A DNA stretch of 11,286 bases from a bacterium (GCA_030432505.1 JAUIHA010000015.1:1-11286); one strand, 5' to 3'. Shown: positions 1 to 8,336, numbered from the stretch's first letter. Notes: generated by a model from the sequence alone, not told the origin. A program made the numbers and translations.

Positions 1-639
1 TTGCTTTAGAAAAATCACTTTTTGAGAAAGCGCCAGAATTTCATCACGTTTTATAAACTCAACCTGATGAATTTCTACTGTGCTTTTTTTTATTTTTTCA
101 AATAAGTCTATGACAAATGCATGAGTATCAACTATAATTTCCTGATTTTTTGCTTCTCTTGTTATACCAGCAAAATCATTTTTTTCTGCAAATTTTTTAT
201 AGGTGATTTTTCTCAAATTATTCGCCAGCTCTTTATTTGCATTATTTTCTTTAATCGGACTAATGCCAGTAAGATTGCTTGAAATTGTATGCGGCGGAAA
301 GCTTCGAGCATAAATGCTCACCTGGTACCCACGTTGCTCTAGTTCATAAGCCAAAGCAAGACCAATAACTCCTGCTCCAAGCACCGCAACTTTTTTATCA
401 CCGCTAGACTCATGCTCCATGATATCACATGCTCGCAGCGCACTTCCCCATGAAAATAAAACCCCTGCCCCACCGTAACCATAACTATGTATAATAAGTT
501 TATCGGCCATTTTTTCACATTCAAGTCTGATTCCAGAATCGCGATATGGCTGTAAACATGCAATTTCTTTAACTTCTGATTTTTGCGCATACAAACTAAC
601 AAATAAACACAGTAATACCGGCATAAACATCTTCTTCAT
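1..639 (-). CDS. Secreted D-amino-acid-oxidase-like FAD oxidoreductase, permuted order (3' end outside window)
   Basis: Open from the ATG at 637-639 to the window edge, giving 213 residues with no stop. The start is supported by an AGGAG site at 646-650 and by a signal peptide (residues 1-19, MKKMF...LYAQ). Residues 31-65 match the segment normally near the C-terminus of D-amino acid oxidases: PYRDSGIRLE followed by HSYGYGGAGVLFSWG. Arg38 falls where DAO enzymes place the Arg that binds the substrate carboxylate. Only after this comes the FAD-binding Rossmann motif, at residues 84-95 (VAVLGAGVIGLA; Gly88, Gly90, Gly93), then VSIYARSFP, which matches the second-strand 'AR-x-x-P' segment of eukaryotic-type DAO. 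The expected reaction is FAD-dependent oxidative deamination of D-amino acids. The signal peptide implies work outside the cytoplasm, perhaps on wall-derived or host D-amino acids (inference). The reversed module order is odd. It could be a circular permutation or a fusion; the part beyond the window decides. Confidence 0.8.
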   Translation of the reverse strand, partial: MKKMFMPVLLCLFVSLYAQKSEVKEIACLQPYRDSGIRLECEKMADKLIIHSYGYGGAGVLFSWGSALRACDIMEHESSGDKKVAVLGAGVIGLALAYELEQRGYQVSIYARSFPPHTISSNLTGISPIKENNANKELANNLRKITYKKFAEKNDFAGITREAKNQEIIVDTHAFVIDLFEKIKKSTVEIHQVEFIKRDEILALSQKVIFLKQ

Positions 640-727
640 TTCTAACTCCTCTTATTATTCTACCTGATGGCAAACTCGATAATTCAAAACATACAAACAT
701 TAAGATAAAGGCGGTAAGTCAACAGTC

Positions 728-801
728 GTCATCCTGAATTTGATTCCTCCTATGCTCAGGTAGCTTCGAAGGACAGGTCAGAATCCAAATATTTTCCCTT
801 A
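728..801. repeat. 74-bp intergenic repeat, copy A (inverted relative to copy B)
   Basis: The reverse complement of this stretch matches 2035-2108 at 71 of 74 positions without gaps. It lies between the oxidoreductase leader and the 3' end of the glycosyltransferase. It contains TTCGAA and internal CCTGA/TCAGG complementarity, so it can fold on itself. It has no reading frame of note. It resembles the dispersed 'GTCATCCTGA...' type of bacterial intergenic repeat, probably passive or mobilised in trans. No transposase is nearby. Confidence 0.9.
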
Positions 802-818
802 AGGAATTATTGATTTGG

Positions 819-840
819 ACCCCGGATCGAAGTCCGGGGT
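819..840. repeat. GC-rich hairpin (8-bp perfect stem)
   Basis: ACCCCGGA (819-826) pairs perfectly with TCCGGGGT (833-840) around a 6-nt loop TCGAAG. It is much more GC-rich than its surroundings. It is followed by TGACATC, which also follows the GGA in copy B at 2103-2111 (GGATGACATCC), so it may be a shorter relative of the same repeat family. There is no T-run on either side, so it is a poor fit to an intrinsic terminator for the glycosyltransferase, although it lies 62 nt beyond that stop. Confidence 0.7.
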
Positions 841-901
841 GACATCTCTACTATATGTAACCTCTATCACAATAAACCATATACTATTATCGAACTGGCA
901 T

Positions 902-2014
902 CTACCTAGCCACCTCCCTGTAAATAGCTTGATACTTCTTCACAACAGAATCAATAGAATACGATGATACAAGCATTTTATTGTTGTTTGCCATCTGTTT
1001 TCGCACATCATCATTATTTTGATACATCTGCACTAAGTAACGTGCAAAAGCATCCGTATCATTAGTAGGAACGATAAATCCATGACGTCCATGATCAAGC
1101 ACATCATGACGAGGCGTTTTATTGGTTGTGATAATTGGCACCCCAAAAGCAAGCCCCTCGAGCAATGCGATTGAAAGACCCTCACTTTGAGAAGAAAACG
1201 CTAAACAATCAAACAGCTGATAAAATCTATACGCATCGGTACGAAAACCTAAGAAAATAACGTTGTGTTCTATGCCTAACTGTTTTACTAAATCCTTAAG
1301 CTGTTGCATTTGGCTACCATCACCTATCAAACACAGCTTGATACTATTTTGTTGGTCCTTAACTTGATCAACAAATTTTTTGAATGCATGAATCAATACA
1401 TCGTATGATTTAATAGGCTCAAGCCTACCAATTGCACCAATAATAAAATCATCTTCACTCAAACCACAATCTGCACGCGTAAGCGGCTGCGCAGTTACAC
1501 GAGCACGCAGTGCATCAACATCAATGCCATTATTAATAACGGTAAGACTATCAGATAGCCCTATTGAGTTCTGGTACACATCACGCACCGAAGATGACAC
1601 CGCAATAATTTTTTTTGAAAGAAATCTGGTTTTAGATTCAAACCAATTCCTCAAAGCACCTTCATCTTTTACATTACCATGTAAATCAGACACCACAGGA
1701 ATGTTGAGATGTTTTCCTAATAGACGCCCAAGAATATTTGATGACCACAAAGCAGTGTGAATAACATCAGGCTGCAGCGCCTGTATGACCTTTTTCAAAC
1801 GAAGAAAGGCAACAGGATCATAATAGCTCACAAGCCCAGTGACATGAAATGTTTTAATGCCTAAGTTTTCAATTTTTTCAATATTAGGACCTTGATGAAA
1901 ATAGGCAACATGATGTTGGTATTCTTTATTTTGAGATTGCTTGGTAAGAAAATTGACCAGCGCTGATTCTGCACCGCCAATTTTAAGACTTGTGATGAGG
2001 TGAAAAATCTTCAT
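902..2014 (-). CDS. GT4-family (GT-B fold) glycosyltransferase
   Basis: 370 residues, a normal length for GT4. The start ATG (2012-2014) is preceded by AAGGTG at 2023-2028 with an 8-nt spacer. The N-terminal acceptor domain opens with KIFHLITSLKIGGAE (GGAE at residues 13-16). The linker NNGID is at 161-165. The C-terminal nucleotide-sugar domain has GRLEPIK (196-202), LIGDG (229-233) and the E-x7-E motif SEGLSIALLE with Glu278 and Glu286. The family transfers a sugar from an activated nucleotide donor onto a lipid carrier, glycan or other acceptor at the cytoplasmic face of the membrane. The exact sugar and acceptor cannot be read here. A role in surface polysaccharide or glycolipid synthesis is the usual one. 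The gene stands alone, enclosed by two inverted 74-bp repeats, and is separated by about 200 bases from rpoD upstream. I see no convincing promoter of its own. Confidence 0.93.
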   Translation of the reverse strand: MKIFHLITSLKIGGAESALVNFLTKQSQNKEYQHHVAYFHQGPNIEKIENLGIKTFHVTGLVSYYDPVAFLRLKKVIQALQPDVIHTALWSSNILGRLLGKHLNIPVVSDLHGNVKDEGALRNWFESKTRFLSKKIIAVSSSVRDVYQNSIGLSDSLTVINNGIDVDALRARVTAQPLTRADCGLSEDDFIIGAIGRLEPIKSYDVLIHAFKKFVDQVKDQQNSIKLCLIGDGSQMQQLKDLVKQLGIEHNVIFLGFRTDAYRFYQLFDCLAFSSQSEGLSIALLEGLAFGVPIITTNKTPRHDVLDHGRHGFIVPTNDTDAFARYLVQMYQNNDDVRKQMANNNKMLVSSYSIDSVVKKYQAIYREVAR

Positions 2015-2034
2015 TACTTTGGCACCTTATTATC

Positions 2035-2108
2035 TAAGGAAAAATATTTGGATCCTGACCTGTCCTTCGAAGCTACCTGAGCATAGGAGGAATCAAGTTC
2101 AGGATGAC
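2035..2108. repeat. 74-bp intergenic repeat, copy B
   Basis: Partner of the repeat at 728-801 in opposite orientation, with three mismatches over 74 positions. ATCCTGA (2052-2058) can pair with TCAGGAT (2099-2105), giving a large stem-loop that in copy A is weakened by one substitution. It starts 20 bases upstream of the glycosyltransferase start codon, so it occupies the place where that gene's promoter would be expected. Confidence 0.9.
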
Positions 2109-2136
2109 ATCCGTCACTCAACACTAAATAACGCTC

Positions 2137-2169
2137 ACCCTGAGGTGCGAGGAACGAGCCTCGAAGGGT
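2137..2169. repeat. Imperfect intergenic hairpin
   Basis: ACCCT-GAGG (2137-2145) pairs with CCTC-(GA)-AGGGT (2159-2169), giving 9 base pairs with a 2-nt bulge and a 13-nt loop. An alternative inner stem CGAGG/CCTCG is also possible. The 'CACCCTGAGG...CGAAGGGT' layout resembles dispersed palindromic intergenic repeats found in many bacterial genomes. Function unknown; there is no adjoining T-run. Confidence 0.6.
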
Positions 2170-2178
2170 TCAACGTAG

Positions 2179-2213
2179 AAAGGGCTGAGAAATTTTCTCA
2201 GCCCTTTAATTTT
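2179..2213. terminator. Strong hairpin at the end of rpoD, probable intrinsic terminator
   Basis: AAAGGGCTGAGAAA (2179-2192) pairs perfectly with TTTCTCAGCCCTTT (2194-2207), abutting the rpoD stop codon (2214-2216). The A-rich left flank and T-rich right flank are typical of bidirectional terminators. The longer T-run (2205-2215) is on the plus-strand side. In the rpoD direction only TTTCT follows the stem, so termination of the rpoD transcript is plausible but may be leaky, letting transcription continue to the glycosyltransferase. Confidence 0.75.
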
Positions 2214-4472
2214 TTATTCGGTACCTTCAGATCCTGCATCTACATCTTTATCAAAGAATGTTTGCAGTTTTTTGCTTCGTGAAGGATGACGCAATTTACG
2301 GAGTGCTTTCACCTCAATTTGTCGAATACGCTCACGTGTTACAGAGAAGTCTTTACCAACTTCTTCAAGCGTATGCTCAGAGGCTACATCAATACCAAAA
2401 CGCATCTTGAGAACTTTTTCTTCTCGAGGCGTTAGTGATTTGAGAATTTCACGCACTTTTTCTTTAAGATCATCATTCACTACCGCATCAACTGGTGTAT
2501 ATTCATTCTCGTCTTCAATGAAGTCTTTCAAGTACGTATCATCACTATCCCCAACAGGAGTTTCAAGAGAAACAGGCTCTTTTGAAATCTTGATGATGTT
2601 CTTAATTTTCTTTTCATCAAGGTTAAGCTCTTTTGCTAGCTCAGCAAATGTTGGCTCACGACCTTCTTCCTGCACATAGGAACGAGTAATTTTATTAATT
2701 TTACTCAGTGTTTCAACCATGTGAACCGGAACACGAATAGTTCGTGATTGGTCAGCAATCGCACGCGTGATAGCCTGACGAATCCACCAGGTAGCATACG
2801 TAGAAAATTTGAATCCACGTTCAAACTCAAACTTCTCTACCGCTTTGAGAAGACCAATGTTTCCTTCTTGAATTAAATCAAGGAAGTGAAGCCCTCTATT
2901 GATGTACTTCTTCGCAATGTTTACTACAAGACGAAGGTTGGCACGTGCAAGATCGTCTTTTGCAATTTTATCTTGGTTTTGTGCTATTAAGAATTGCTTG
3001 TAAAGCTTTTTGATCTTGTCTTTTCCAAGTCCCGCTTCAGCTTCACATTTCTTAATCACCTTGTTCGCTGAACGAACAATGTTTTCAAGTTCTTCTATTT
3101 GTTGAAGATCAGCTTCTTTTTTATCGCTTAAGCCTTTATAGAATTTAAGCTTTTCTTCAGTTGATTTGAGCTCATGAAGCTTTTCTTGAATTTTGCCGGC
3201 AATTTTATCAATCTTCTTACCAAATTTTCTGATTTGCTTGTTCGAAAATTTGATCTCTTTGATTGTTGTAACAACCTTTTTCTTGTTTTCTTCAACTTCA
3301 GCAAGCATCTGCTTCTTCTGCTTCTCATCTTCAAGCTTGCCTCGATAAGACTTATAAATCTTATCTTCATTGGCCATGGTCTTTTTCATCTTATTGATGG
3401 TCTTGAGCAGCTTGTTTTTCTCTTCTTCAAACTTTGGAGAGTTATCTTCATCAAAATCAGAGAACTGAATAAGATCTTTAAGGTAAATAGGATCTTTTGA
3501 AATACGCTCTTCCATATTAATAAGTTCTTTAGGAACAAATGGGAAACGCGCTATTGCATCAATAGAATCACTCTTTCCTTTTGCAATTTTGTCTGCAATT
3601 ACTTTTTCAGTAACTTTGTTCAAAAGAGGAATTTTACCAATTTCTTTCAGGTACAACTTTACCGGATCATTCAACTGACTTGGCTCAATGAACTCACGAA
3701 GCTTAGCAGTATCAACCTCTTCCTCTTCATCAAAACCTTCAGAATCATCTGATTCTTCAATTGAAGCTTCAATTTTAGGCTTTACCCCAGGAGAGCTTGA
3801 TTCATCATCGTTAGAGTATGACTGAATATCACCTGAGTCGAGTTCTTCAGCTGAAATTAAATCAATGTTTTCTTTTTCAAGAAGTTGAAGAAGTTCGCCA
3901 ACCTGTTCTTCTTTTAGATGATGTTTCCGACAAAAAGTGATAACCTCACTAAACGTCAAAACCCCTTCACTGCCACCTCTTTCAATAAGATCTTCTACTT
4001 GTTTATCAATACTTTTAAGAGAAACAGCAGGTTTTTTATCTTTTTTAATAAGAGACTTGCTTCCCTTCTTGGAAAGAAGTGTTTTGAGGTTTGAAGAAAC
4101 TTTTTGTCTTGATGCTTGTTGCGATGTTGCCACTTTTGCTTTTCCTTTCCTTGCTGTTTTTCTAGGTGCTGCTTTTGCAACTTTTTTTGTTGAATATTTT
4201 ACTACTTGTTTTGCTATTTTCTTTTTAGCAACAACCTTCTTTTGAACAACTTTTCTTACCGTTGCCTTTTTTCTTGTTGTTACTTTTTTTACGGTCTTTT
4301 TTTTCGCAACCTTTTTTTTGACTGCCTTCTTTGTACTCTTTGAAACTTTTTTAGTGGCTTTCTTTTTTGCCACCTTTTTCTTAGCAACTTTCTTGGCGGT
4401 CTTTTTCTTTGCTACCGCTTTTTTCTTAGTTTTTTTAGTTGGTCGTGCTGCTTTTTTCTTCTTCTTGGTCAT
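2214..4472 (-). CDS. rpoD: Primary RNA polymerase sigma factor (sigma-70, RpoD) with lysine-rich N-terminal tail
   Basis: 752 residues. Domains in order: a Lys/Ala/Val-rich low-complexity tail (1-148); a region-1.1-like helical segment (about 150-208); an acidic Ser/Asp/Glu linker (210-255); region 1.2 ([14 protein letters not shown], 271-284); a charged, probably coiled-coil non-conserved region (about 340-500); region 2 with the core-binding and -10 recognition helices ([12 protein letters not shown] 509-520, [18 protein letters not shown] 531-548, [12 protein letters not shown] 557-568); region 3 (about 585-660); and region 4 with its -35 helix-turn-helix ([20 protein letters not shown], 701-720). 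It directs the core enzyme to housekeeping promoters. The start codon lies inside the dnaG stop (ATGA overlap), so translation is probably coupled to dnaG. The tail is the odd part: repeated KK-x-AKK units like histone H1 or chlamydial Hc proteins, not standard in RpoD. It could bind DNA or nucleoid non-specifically (inference). Confidence 0.97.
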   Translation of the reverse strand: MTKKKKKAARPTKKTKKKAVAKKKTAKKVAKKKVAKKKATKKVSKSTKKAVKKKVAKKKTVKKVTTRKKATVRKVVQKKVVAKKKIAKQVVKYSTKKVAKAAPRKTARKGKAKVATSQQASRQKVSSNLKTLLSKKGSKSLIKKDKKPAVSLKSIDKQVEDLIERGGSEGVLTFSEVITFCRKHHLKEEQVGELLQLLEKENIDLISAEELDSGDIQSYSNDDESSSPGVKPKIEASIEESDDSEGFDEEEEVDTAKLREFIEPSQLNDPVKLYLKEIGKIPLLNKVTEKVIADKIAKGKSDSIDAIARFPFVPKELINMEERISKDPIYLKDLIQFSDFDEDNSPKFEEEKNKLLKTINKMKKTMANEDKIYKSYRGKLEDEKQKKQMLAEVEENKKKVVTTIKEIKFSNKQIRKFGKKIDKIAGKIQEKLHELKSTEEKLKFYKGLSDKKEADLQQIEELENIVRSANKVIKKCEAEAGLGKDKIKKLYKQFLIAQNQDKIAKDDLARANLRLVVNIAKKYINRGLHFLDLIQEGNIGLLKAVEKFEFERGFKFSTYATWWIRQAITRAIADQSRTIRVPVHMVETLSKINKITRSYVQEEGREPTFAELAKELNLDEKKIKNIIKISKEPVSLETPVGDSDDTYLKDFIEDENEYTPVDAVVNDDLKEKVREILKSLTPREEKVLKMRFGIDVASEHTLEEVGKDFSVTRERIRQIEVKALRKLRHPSRSKKLQTFFDKDVDAGSEGTE

Positions 4473-6274
4473 ACAAGTCCTCTACCGATAATCCCTTGCT
4501 TCAGTTGAGAAAAACGCTTAAGCAATTCGCCAAGCGCAGCAGTATCTTGCTGCTCTTTGGCCAAGGCTATTTTCTCTTTCATCTTTTGAACAATTTTTTT
4601 CCAATTGTTGCGACAAAAATGAAACATTAATTGCTCAAAATTTTCTTTTGAAACAGGTTCATTATACGTCATGCTCACACGAACAATCCAGTCACGATCT
4701 TGTTGGTTGAGTGAATCTAATAATGTATTAAAGACATCGGTGAAATTATTTCTACTTTTACTTGTTATAAGTAGCTGCTTGTAGAGTCTTTGAATCATTG
4801 ATGAAAAATATGGTACCAGATCATCCTCGATACGCAACATGTTACTGCTTTTTACACTCATGAGTATAGCAGAAAATATCTTTTCCTCTAGAGAGAAACT
4901 TTCTTCTTGTCTTTTTTCTTCTCCACTATTTTCAGCCATCTTAACAGACTGCGAAACTCCCACTGCTGCCTGCTTACCGTACCCCTTACTCCTTTTCACA
5001 CTGAAAAATAGTGAACGGACCGAATCAAAGGGCATTTGCATGGCTTCTGCCGCCTGGTGTAAAAGCAAATCTTGCTTAAATTGATCTGGAATATTGATGA
5101 CAAGTTGAATAACTTTATGCGCTACTTCAAGCTTTTTTGCCATTGGTTGACGCAGAAAATCATCTCCCAAAACCTTTTTTACAAAGAACGAGAAGATATC
5201 CTGCGCCTCGCCAATAGGCCCATTAAGACTCGCATGCTCTTGTAAATATGATGCGGGATCATGCTCTGCTGGCAAGACTACAACATAGAGCTCTAAGTTT
5301 ACCTGCCAACACAACTGCGCAACACGCAGAATAGCCTTTTGCCCAGCCTTGTCTCCATCAAACAGAATATAGAGGGTCGAGGCATGGCGAGCAATCATTT
5401 TGAGATGATCAAGCGTACAGGCGGTACCAAGCGTGGCCAGCGTATTCTCATACCCATGCTGAACCATGGCAATAGCATCCATGTATCCTTCAACCAAGAA
5501 AGCCTTATCATTCTTTTGCATCGCTTTTTTGGCATTATCAAAACCAAAAATGAGCTTGCCTTTTATAAAATAATCAGACTCTTTGCTGTTATAATATTTT
5601 GCACGCTCATCAGCTTTTTTAAATACTCGACCACCAAATCCACAGTAACGCCCTACATGATCTTTGATAGGAAATAAAATACGCTCTTCGAATGGTGAAT
5701 AAATATGAGAGCGCCCTTCCATAACGATATGCGCATTCAACATATCCTTGAGGAGTACTCCTTGTGCGGTCATTGCCTTGGTAAATCGATTCAAATTACG
5801 CATGCCACTTGGAAAGTAACCAATTTTAAAGAGACTAATCAATTCAGACGTAATCCCCCTGCTCTCAAGATACTTGAGTGCCACCTTACTTTTTTTCAAT
5901 TCCTCGTGTGTCCATAAGGCAACTTTTTCATGCGCCGCATAGTATGATTCTTTATCTGCAGAAAATTCTATATTTTTAAATGAAGTATCAATATCATCAG
6001 GAACCTGAAGCTTGTATCGGTCAACTAAAAGCTTGACCGCCTCCATTTGCGAAAGATTTTCCGTTTGCGCAACAAAGGCAATAACATCACCTTTTGCCTG
6101 ACACCCAAAACAATAAAAAATCTGCTTATCTGGGCTTACGGTAAATGACGCATCTTTTTCAGAATGAAATGGACACGAACCTTTGTGATACGTTCCAATA
6201 GGCTTGAGCTTTACATGCTCTGAAATGACATCAAGAATTGGTAGTGACGATTTTACAAACGTAAAAAGATCCAT
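4469..6274 (-). CDS. dnaG: DNA primase DnaG
   Basis: 601 residues, close to the usual primase length. It synthesises the RNA primers that start Okazaki fragments and works with the replicative helicase at the fork. The N-terminal zinc-binding domain has Cys34, His37, Cys55 and Cys58 (CPFH ... CFGC), with the typical [16 protein letters not shown] context. The catalytic core includes [16 protein letters not shown] (201-216) and KYYNSKES (226-233). The TOPRIM metal-binding residues are visible as VEGYMDA (Glu262) and FDGDKAG (Asp306, Asp308). The charged helical C-terminal part (about 430-601) fits the helicase-binding domain. It starts at 6272-6274 without an obvious Shine-Dalgarno, 20 nt after the lgt stop, which suggests translation linked to lgt. 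Its TGA overlaps the rpoD start by 4 nt. This is the dnaG-rpoD pair known from many bacteria. Confidence 0.97.
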   Translation of the reverse strand: MDLFTFVKSSLPILDVISEHVKLKPIGTYHKGSCPFHSEKDASFTVSPDKQIFYCFGCQAKGDVIAFVAQTENLSQMEAVKLLVDRYKLQVPDDIDTSFKNIEFSADKESYYAAHEKVALWTHEELKKSKVALKYLESRGITSELISLFKIGYFPSGMRNLNRFTKAMTAQGVLLKDMLNAHIVMEGRSHIYSPFEERILFPIKDHVGRYCGFGGRVFKKADERAKYYNSKESDYFIKGKLIFGFDNAKKAMQKNDKAFLVEGYMDAIAMVQHGYENTLATLGTACTLDHLKMIARHASTLYILFDGDKAGQKAILRVAQLCWQVNLELYVVVLPAEHDPASYLQEHASLNGPIGEAQDIFSFFVKKVLGDDFLRQPMAKKLEVAHKVIQLVINIPDQFKQDLLLHQAAEAMQMPFDSVRSLFFSVKRSKGYGKQAAVGVSQSVKMAENSGEEKRQEESFSLEEKIFSAILMSVKSSNMLRIEDDLVPYFSSMIQRLYKQLLITSKSRNNFTDVFNTLLDSLNQQDRDWIVRVSMTYNEPVSKENFEQLMFHFCRNNWKKIVQKMKEKIALAKEQQDTAALGELLKRFSQLKQGIIGRGLV

Positions 6275-6294
6275 GGGTGCAGTGCCTAATAAGC

Positions 6295-7080
6295 CTAATT
6301 GTTAGCGTTTTTCCTCTGTGAGACCCACACGAGTCCAATCACAGATATAGCAAAAAAAACCAAAGATAGAAACTGAACATGAGAAAGATCCCAAAAAATA
6401 AATTTTTGCAGCGTCTCACGATCCCCTCGTAAAAAATCCACGCTAAAACGAGAAACATTTTCTAAACACAAATACAAAAATAAGAGCTGCCCTGGTCTCT
6501 TTAAACGTTGTGTCGCAACAAAACGTATCAATAAAAAGATTGTAAACGACGCAAGAGCCGCATACAACTGTGATGGATGCAATGCTATGCCAAGTGGGCC
6601 TGATCCAGCAGGGTCGGTAAAGGTGATAGCCCATGGCAATGATGTTGGTGCACCATAGCAGCACCCTGCAAATAAACAACCCAAACGCGCAATGGCGTGC
6701 ATAAGGGGTCCATAGATTGCAGCGATATCAAAAAATTGTAATGCCGAAACCTTTTTAATATACAAATAAAGTGGCACCGCAACCAACACGCCAACAATAC
6801 TTCCCGAAACGACAAAGCCGCCAATCCATGGGAAAAACATTTCCAACCAATTGTCGGCAAATTCATAAAACGATGTTACTACAAATAAAAGGCGCCCTCC
6901 CACAATACCGGCAAGTAGACCAATAAAAAGTGTGTTGAAAAACGTTTCATCATTCACAATTTTTTTACGCAAAGGATGTCTGTACGCACAAAAAAGAAAT
7001 ACCAAAAAGCCAAGTGCAATCATGACACCATAACTTTGAATCCAAAGTGGACCGTAAATATGAAGTAAGCGTGGATACAT
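6295..7080 (-). CDS. lgt: Phosphatidylglycerol--prolipoprotein diacylglyceryl transferase
   Basis: 261 residues with about seven hydrophobic membrane segments. It transfers a diacylglyceryl group from phosphatidylglycerol to the lipobox cysteine of prolipoproteins, the first step of lipoprotein maturation in the inner membrane. Family marks: WIQSYGVM (13-20), GGRL (61-64), GGFVVSG (87-93), the signature ARLGCLFAGCCYG (131-143) with Arg132 in the place of the essential signature Arg, HPSQLY (168-173), and a C-terminal DFLRGDRE (215-222). The GCCYG form replaces the GELWG of the E. coli enzyme; I believe it is a known variant in other lineages, so activity is expected. It is the first gene of the lgt-dnaG-rpoD unit and has a good promoter just upstream. 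None of the exported proteins on the other side of the divergent region shows a lipobox, so they are not its substrates. Confidence 0.95.
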   Translation of the reverse strand: MYPRLLHIYGPLWIQSYGVMIALGFLVFLFCAYRHPLRKKIVNDETFFNTLFIGLLAGIVGGRLLFVVTSFYEFADNWLEMFFPWIGGFVVSGSIVGVLVAVPLYLYIKKVSALQFFDIAAIYGPLMHAIARLGCLFAGCCYGAPTSLPWAITFTDPAGSGPLGIALHPSQLYAALASFTIFLLIRFVATQRLKRPGQLLFLYLCLENVSRFSVDFLRGDRETLQKFIFWDLSHVQFLSLVFFAISVIGLVWVSQRKNANN

Positions 7081-7083
7081 AAC

Positions 7084-7112
7084 TTTATTACCAAAATCGT
7101 TTAAAATATAGT
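7084..7112 (+). promoter_or_regulatory. Weak candidate promoter for the plus-strand exported-protein cluster
   Basis: TATAGT (7107-7112) is one mismatch from the -10 consensus. It stands 17 nt after TTTATT (7084-7089), which matches -35 at only three of six positions. It would start transcription near 7119, about 60 nt before the first gene of the cluster, and overlap the lgt leader on the other strand. The -35 is poor, so activators or a different start are possible. Confidence 0.2.
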
Positions 7113-7135
7113 AGAGTATGTGCTACCGTTCGCTT

Positions 7136-7163
7136 ATTATATCGCAATGAAACTCAAAGTTAA
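7136..7163 (-). promoter_or_regulatory. Candidate sigma-70 promoter for lgt-dnaG-rpoD
   Basis: On the minus strand a perfect -10 hexamer TATAAT (7141-7136) lies 55 nt before the lgt start codon. The best -35 candidate with a 16-nt spacer is TTAACT (7163-7158), four of six matches to TTGACA. Position and consensus quality make it the probable source of the housekeeping transcript. It is predicted from sequence only. Confidence 0.55.
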
Positions 7164-7178
7164 AAGGACATTGTAAAA

Positions 7179-7667
7179 ATGATTTTCCGAGCCTTTCTGC
7201 TCATCGTCTGCTTGAGCCAATCTCTTTTTCCAACACTCCCTCCAAAATATACTGCTCAAATTTGTGCGGCAACATGCAACGTACAAAATCTGCAAGAACG
7301 AATAACCCTCCAAAAAAATCTTGGAAAATTCGTTCAACGTGTTTTAAAGCTCAATCCCCGCGCATTATACTCAGCAAAAGAATATGTTTTGCCTGCCTAT
7401 GAGGCAAGTGGAACGTTCGCTCATATCTTCTACCTTGACGAAGATAGGAATCTCAAGGTCAAGACCATTCGAAGATTTAAACCTTTTCGTATTACTCTTT
7501 ATAATGGAGCAATTATTCTGGGCTCCTATATACTGAATATCGATCAAGGAAGTAGACGATTTGAACGAAACCCACATGTCATTCTTGCTGGTGAATTTGC
7601 CAACCTCATTAGTCAAGATCTTGCGGCTCTTCATAGCGGTATAAGAAGAGTTCTTGGGTACATATAA
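7179..7667 (+). CDS. Small exported protein with the cluster's shared C-terminal domain, no RING
   Basis: 162 residues. The start ATG has AAAAGGA at 7162-7168 with a rather long spacer of about 10 nt. Residues 1-20 (MIFRAFLLIVCLSQSLFPTL) form a signal peptide. The cysteine at 11 is not in a proper lipobox (LIVC), so a lipoprotein is unlikely. I do not recognise a database family. Residues 80-122 read FAHIFYLD ... NLKVK ... FRITLYN ... GSYILNID and align with the C-terminal parts of the genes at 7687 and 9029, so this is a divergent paralog lacking a zinc finger; two cysteines (29 and 33) remain just after the signal peptide. The conserved W of the motif is replaced here. It is the first gene of the plus-strand series, 19 nt before the next start. 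It is inferred to be exported and to be a host-interaction protein. No catalytic residues are evident. Confidence 0.8.
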   Translation: MIFRAFLLIVCLSQSLFPTLPPKYTAQICAATCNVQNLQERITLQKNLGKFVQRVLKLNPRALYSAKEYVLPAYEASGTFAHIFYLDEDRNLKVKTIRRFKPFRITLYNGAIILGSYILNIDQGSRRFERNPHVILAGEFANLISQDLAALHSGIRRVLGYI

Positions 7668-7686
7668 CAACATCAATGGAAATATC

Positions 7687-8265
7687 ATGAAGCAAATTCT
7701 TGCAATCATCATGTCACTTTTGACCCTTATGCCAATTGTACGCCCAGATAATGACGTGGATCAAAGATACAAAGCGCAAATAGATGCTCATATTAATAAG
7801 CTTCCAAATTGGTGCCAGCATAACACAGGATCACTCAGAGAAGGTCTTGAACTTCTGACAAAAAAACAATATCACGAAACTATACTGAGAGAAAATGACG
7901 ATCCCATTATTACTATCAAAAACCAATCAGAAGTAGATTGCATAAAACAGCCAGAATCGTTTATCGCAAGGTTCTATACATCAGATGAAAATTATCTCTG
8001 TATTTTTTATATGGATATAAACGATAACCTATTGCACAAAGAAATTCTTAAAGGTGAGTGGTTTGCTATCAGACTCTACAATAAAAAATACATTGGCGGC
8101 AAATACAAAGGAAATAGGGAAATTGACTGGAGATATAACGATTGGATGAGTACGCTCGTACCATTTAATAGATATTTTCTACAACCATTCAGTAGACTCT
8201 GCAACCGAGTTTTTACACCCGAGTCTTGCGGCATGCTGGTTCCTGATAAAAGAACTTCTTGTTAA
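7687..8265 (+). CDS. Small exported protein with the shared C-terminal domain, no RING
   Basis: 192 residues from the ATG at 7687, chosen because it begins a signal peptide (MKQILAIIMSLLTLMP) and has GGAA about 6 nt upstream. An in-frame TTG at 7654 would add 11 hydrophilic residues and overlap the previous gene. The mature part is about 170 residues, with a Lys/Glu-rich helical N-terminal half. Residues 103-148 carry the shared motif: YLCIFYMD ... NLLHKE ... FAIRLYN ... GGKYKGNREIDW. This is the clearest RING-free version of the module. The C-terminal tail adds three cysteines (172, 181, 192). I do not recognise the family. Exported protein of unknown function, probably co-transcribed with its neighbours. 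Confidence 0.82.
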   Translation: MKQILAIIMSLLTLMPIVRPDNDVDQRYKAQIDAHINKLPNWCQHNTGSLREGLELLTKKQYHETILRENDDPIITIKNQSEVDCIKQPESFIARFYTSDENYLCIFYMDINDNLLHKEILKGEWFAIRLYNKKYIGGKYKGNREIDWRYNDWMSTLVPFNRYFLQPFSRLCNRVFTPESCGMLVPDKRTSC

Positions 8266-8336
8266 ATTGCGCTCATCTAAAAATTATGCAACAATGCTGG
8301 TCCGCGTTTTGCTAGCCCTTTTACGTGAAAGTTATA

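Noticed and set aside
339..602. An 87-codon open frame on the minus strand starting MLVCMRKNQ
   Set aside because: It overlaps, in another frame, the longer oxidoreductase frame, which has a signal peptide, an AGGAG site and clear DAO motifs. It is a shadow.
728..2108. An insertion sequence or composite transposon formed by the two inverted repeats
   Set aside because: No transposase or integrase lies between them. The only gene inside is a normal-looking glycosyltransferase, and no target-site duplication is apparent.
3937..4245. A 102-codon plus-strand frame opposite rpoD, rich in Phe and Leu
   Set aside because: It is the antisense of the lysine-rich tail and following part of RpoD (Lys codons read as Phe/Leu). 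It has no start signal and no recognisable domain.
7147..7173. Nine-codon leader peptide (ATG at 7147, stop at 7171) before the exported-protein cluster
   Set aside because: No ribosome binding site, no regulatory codon run and no attenuator structure after it. It is probably chance.
7179..7667. Lipoprotein reading of the 7179 gene because of Cys11 and the nearby lgt
   Set aside because: The residues before the cysteine are LIV, which lacks the small residue required at -1 of a lipobox. The other cluster members also lack one.
8325..8336. GTG start at 8325 for the double-RING gene
   Set aside because: It adds only four residues (MKVI) before a signal peptide that is complete from the ATG at 8337. 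Neither start has a strong ribosome binding site, so it stays an alternative but not the choice.
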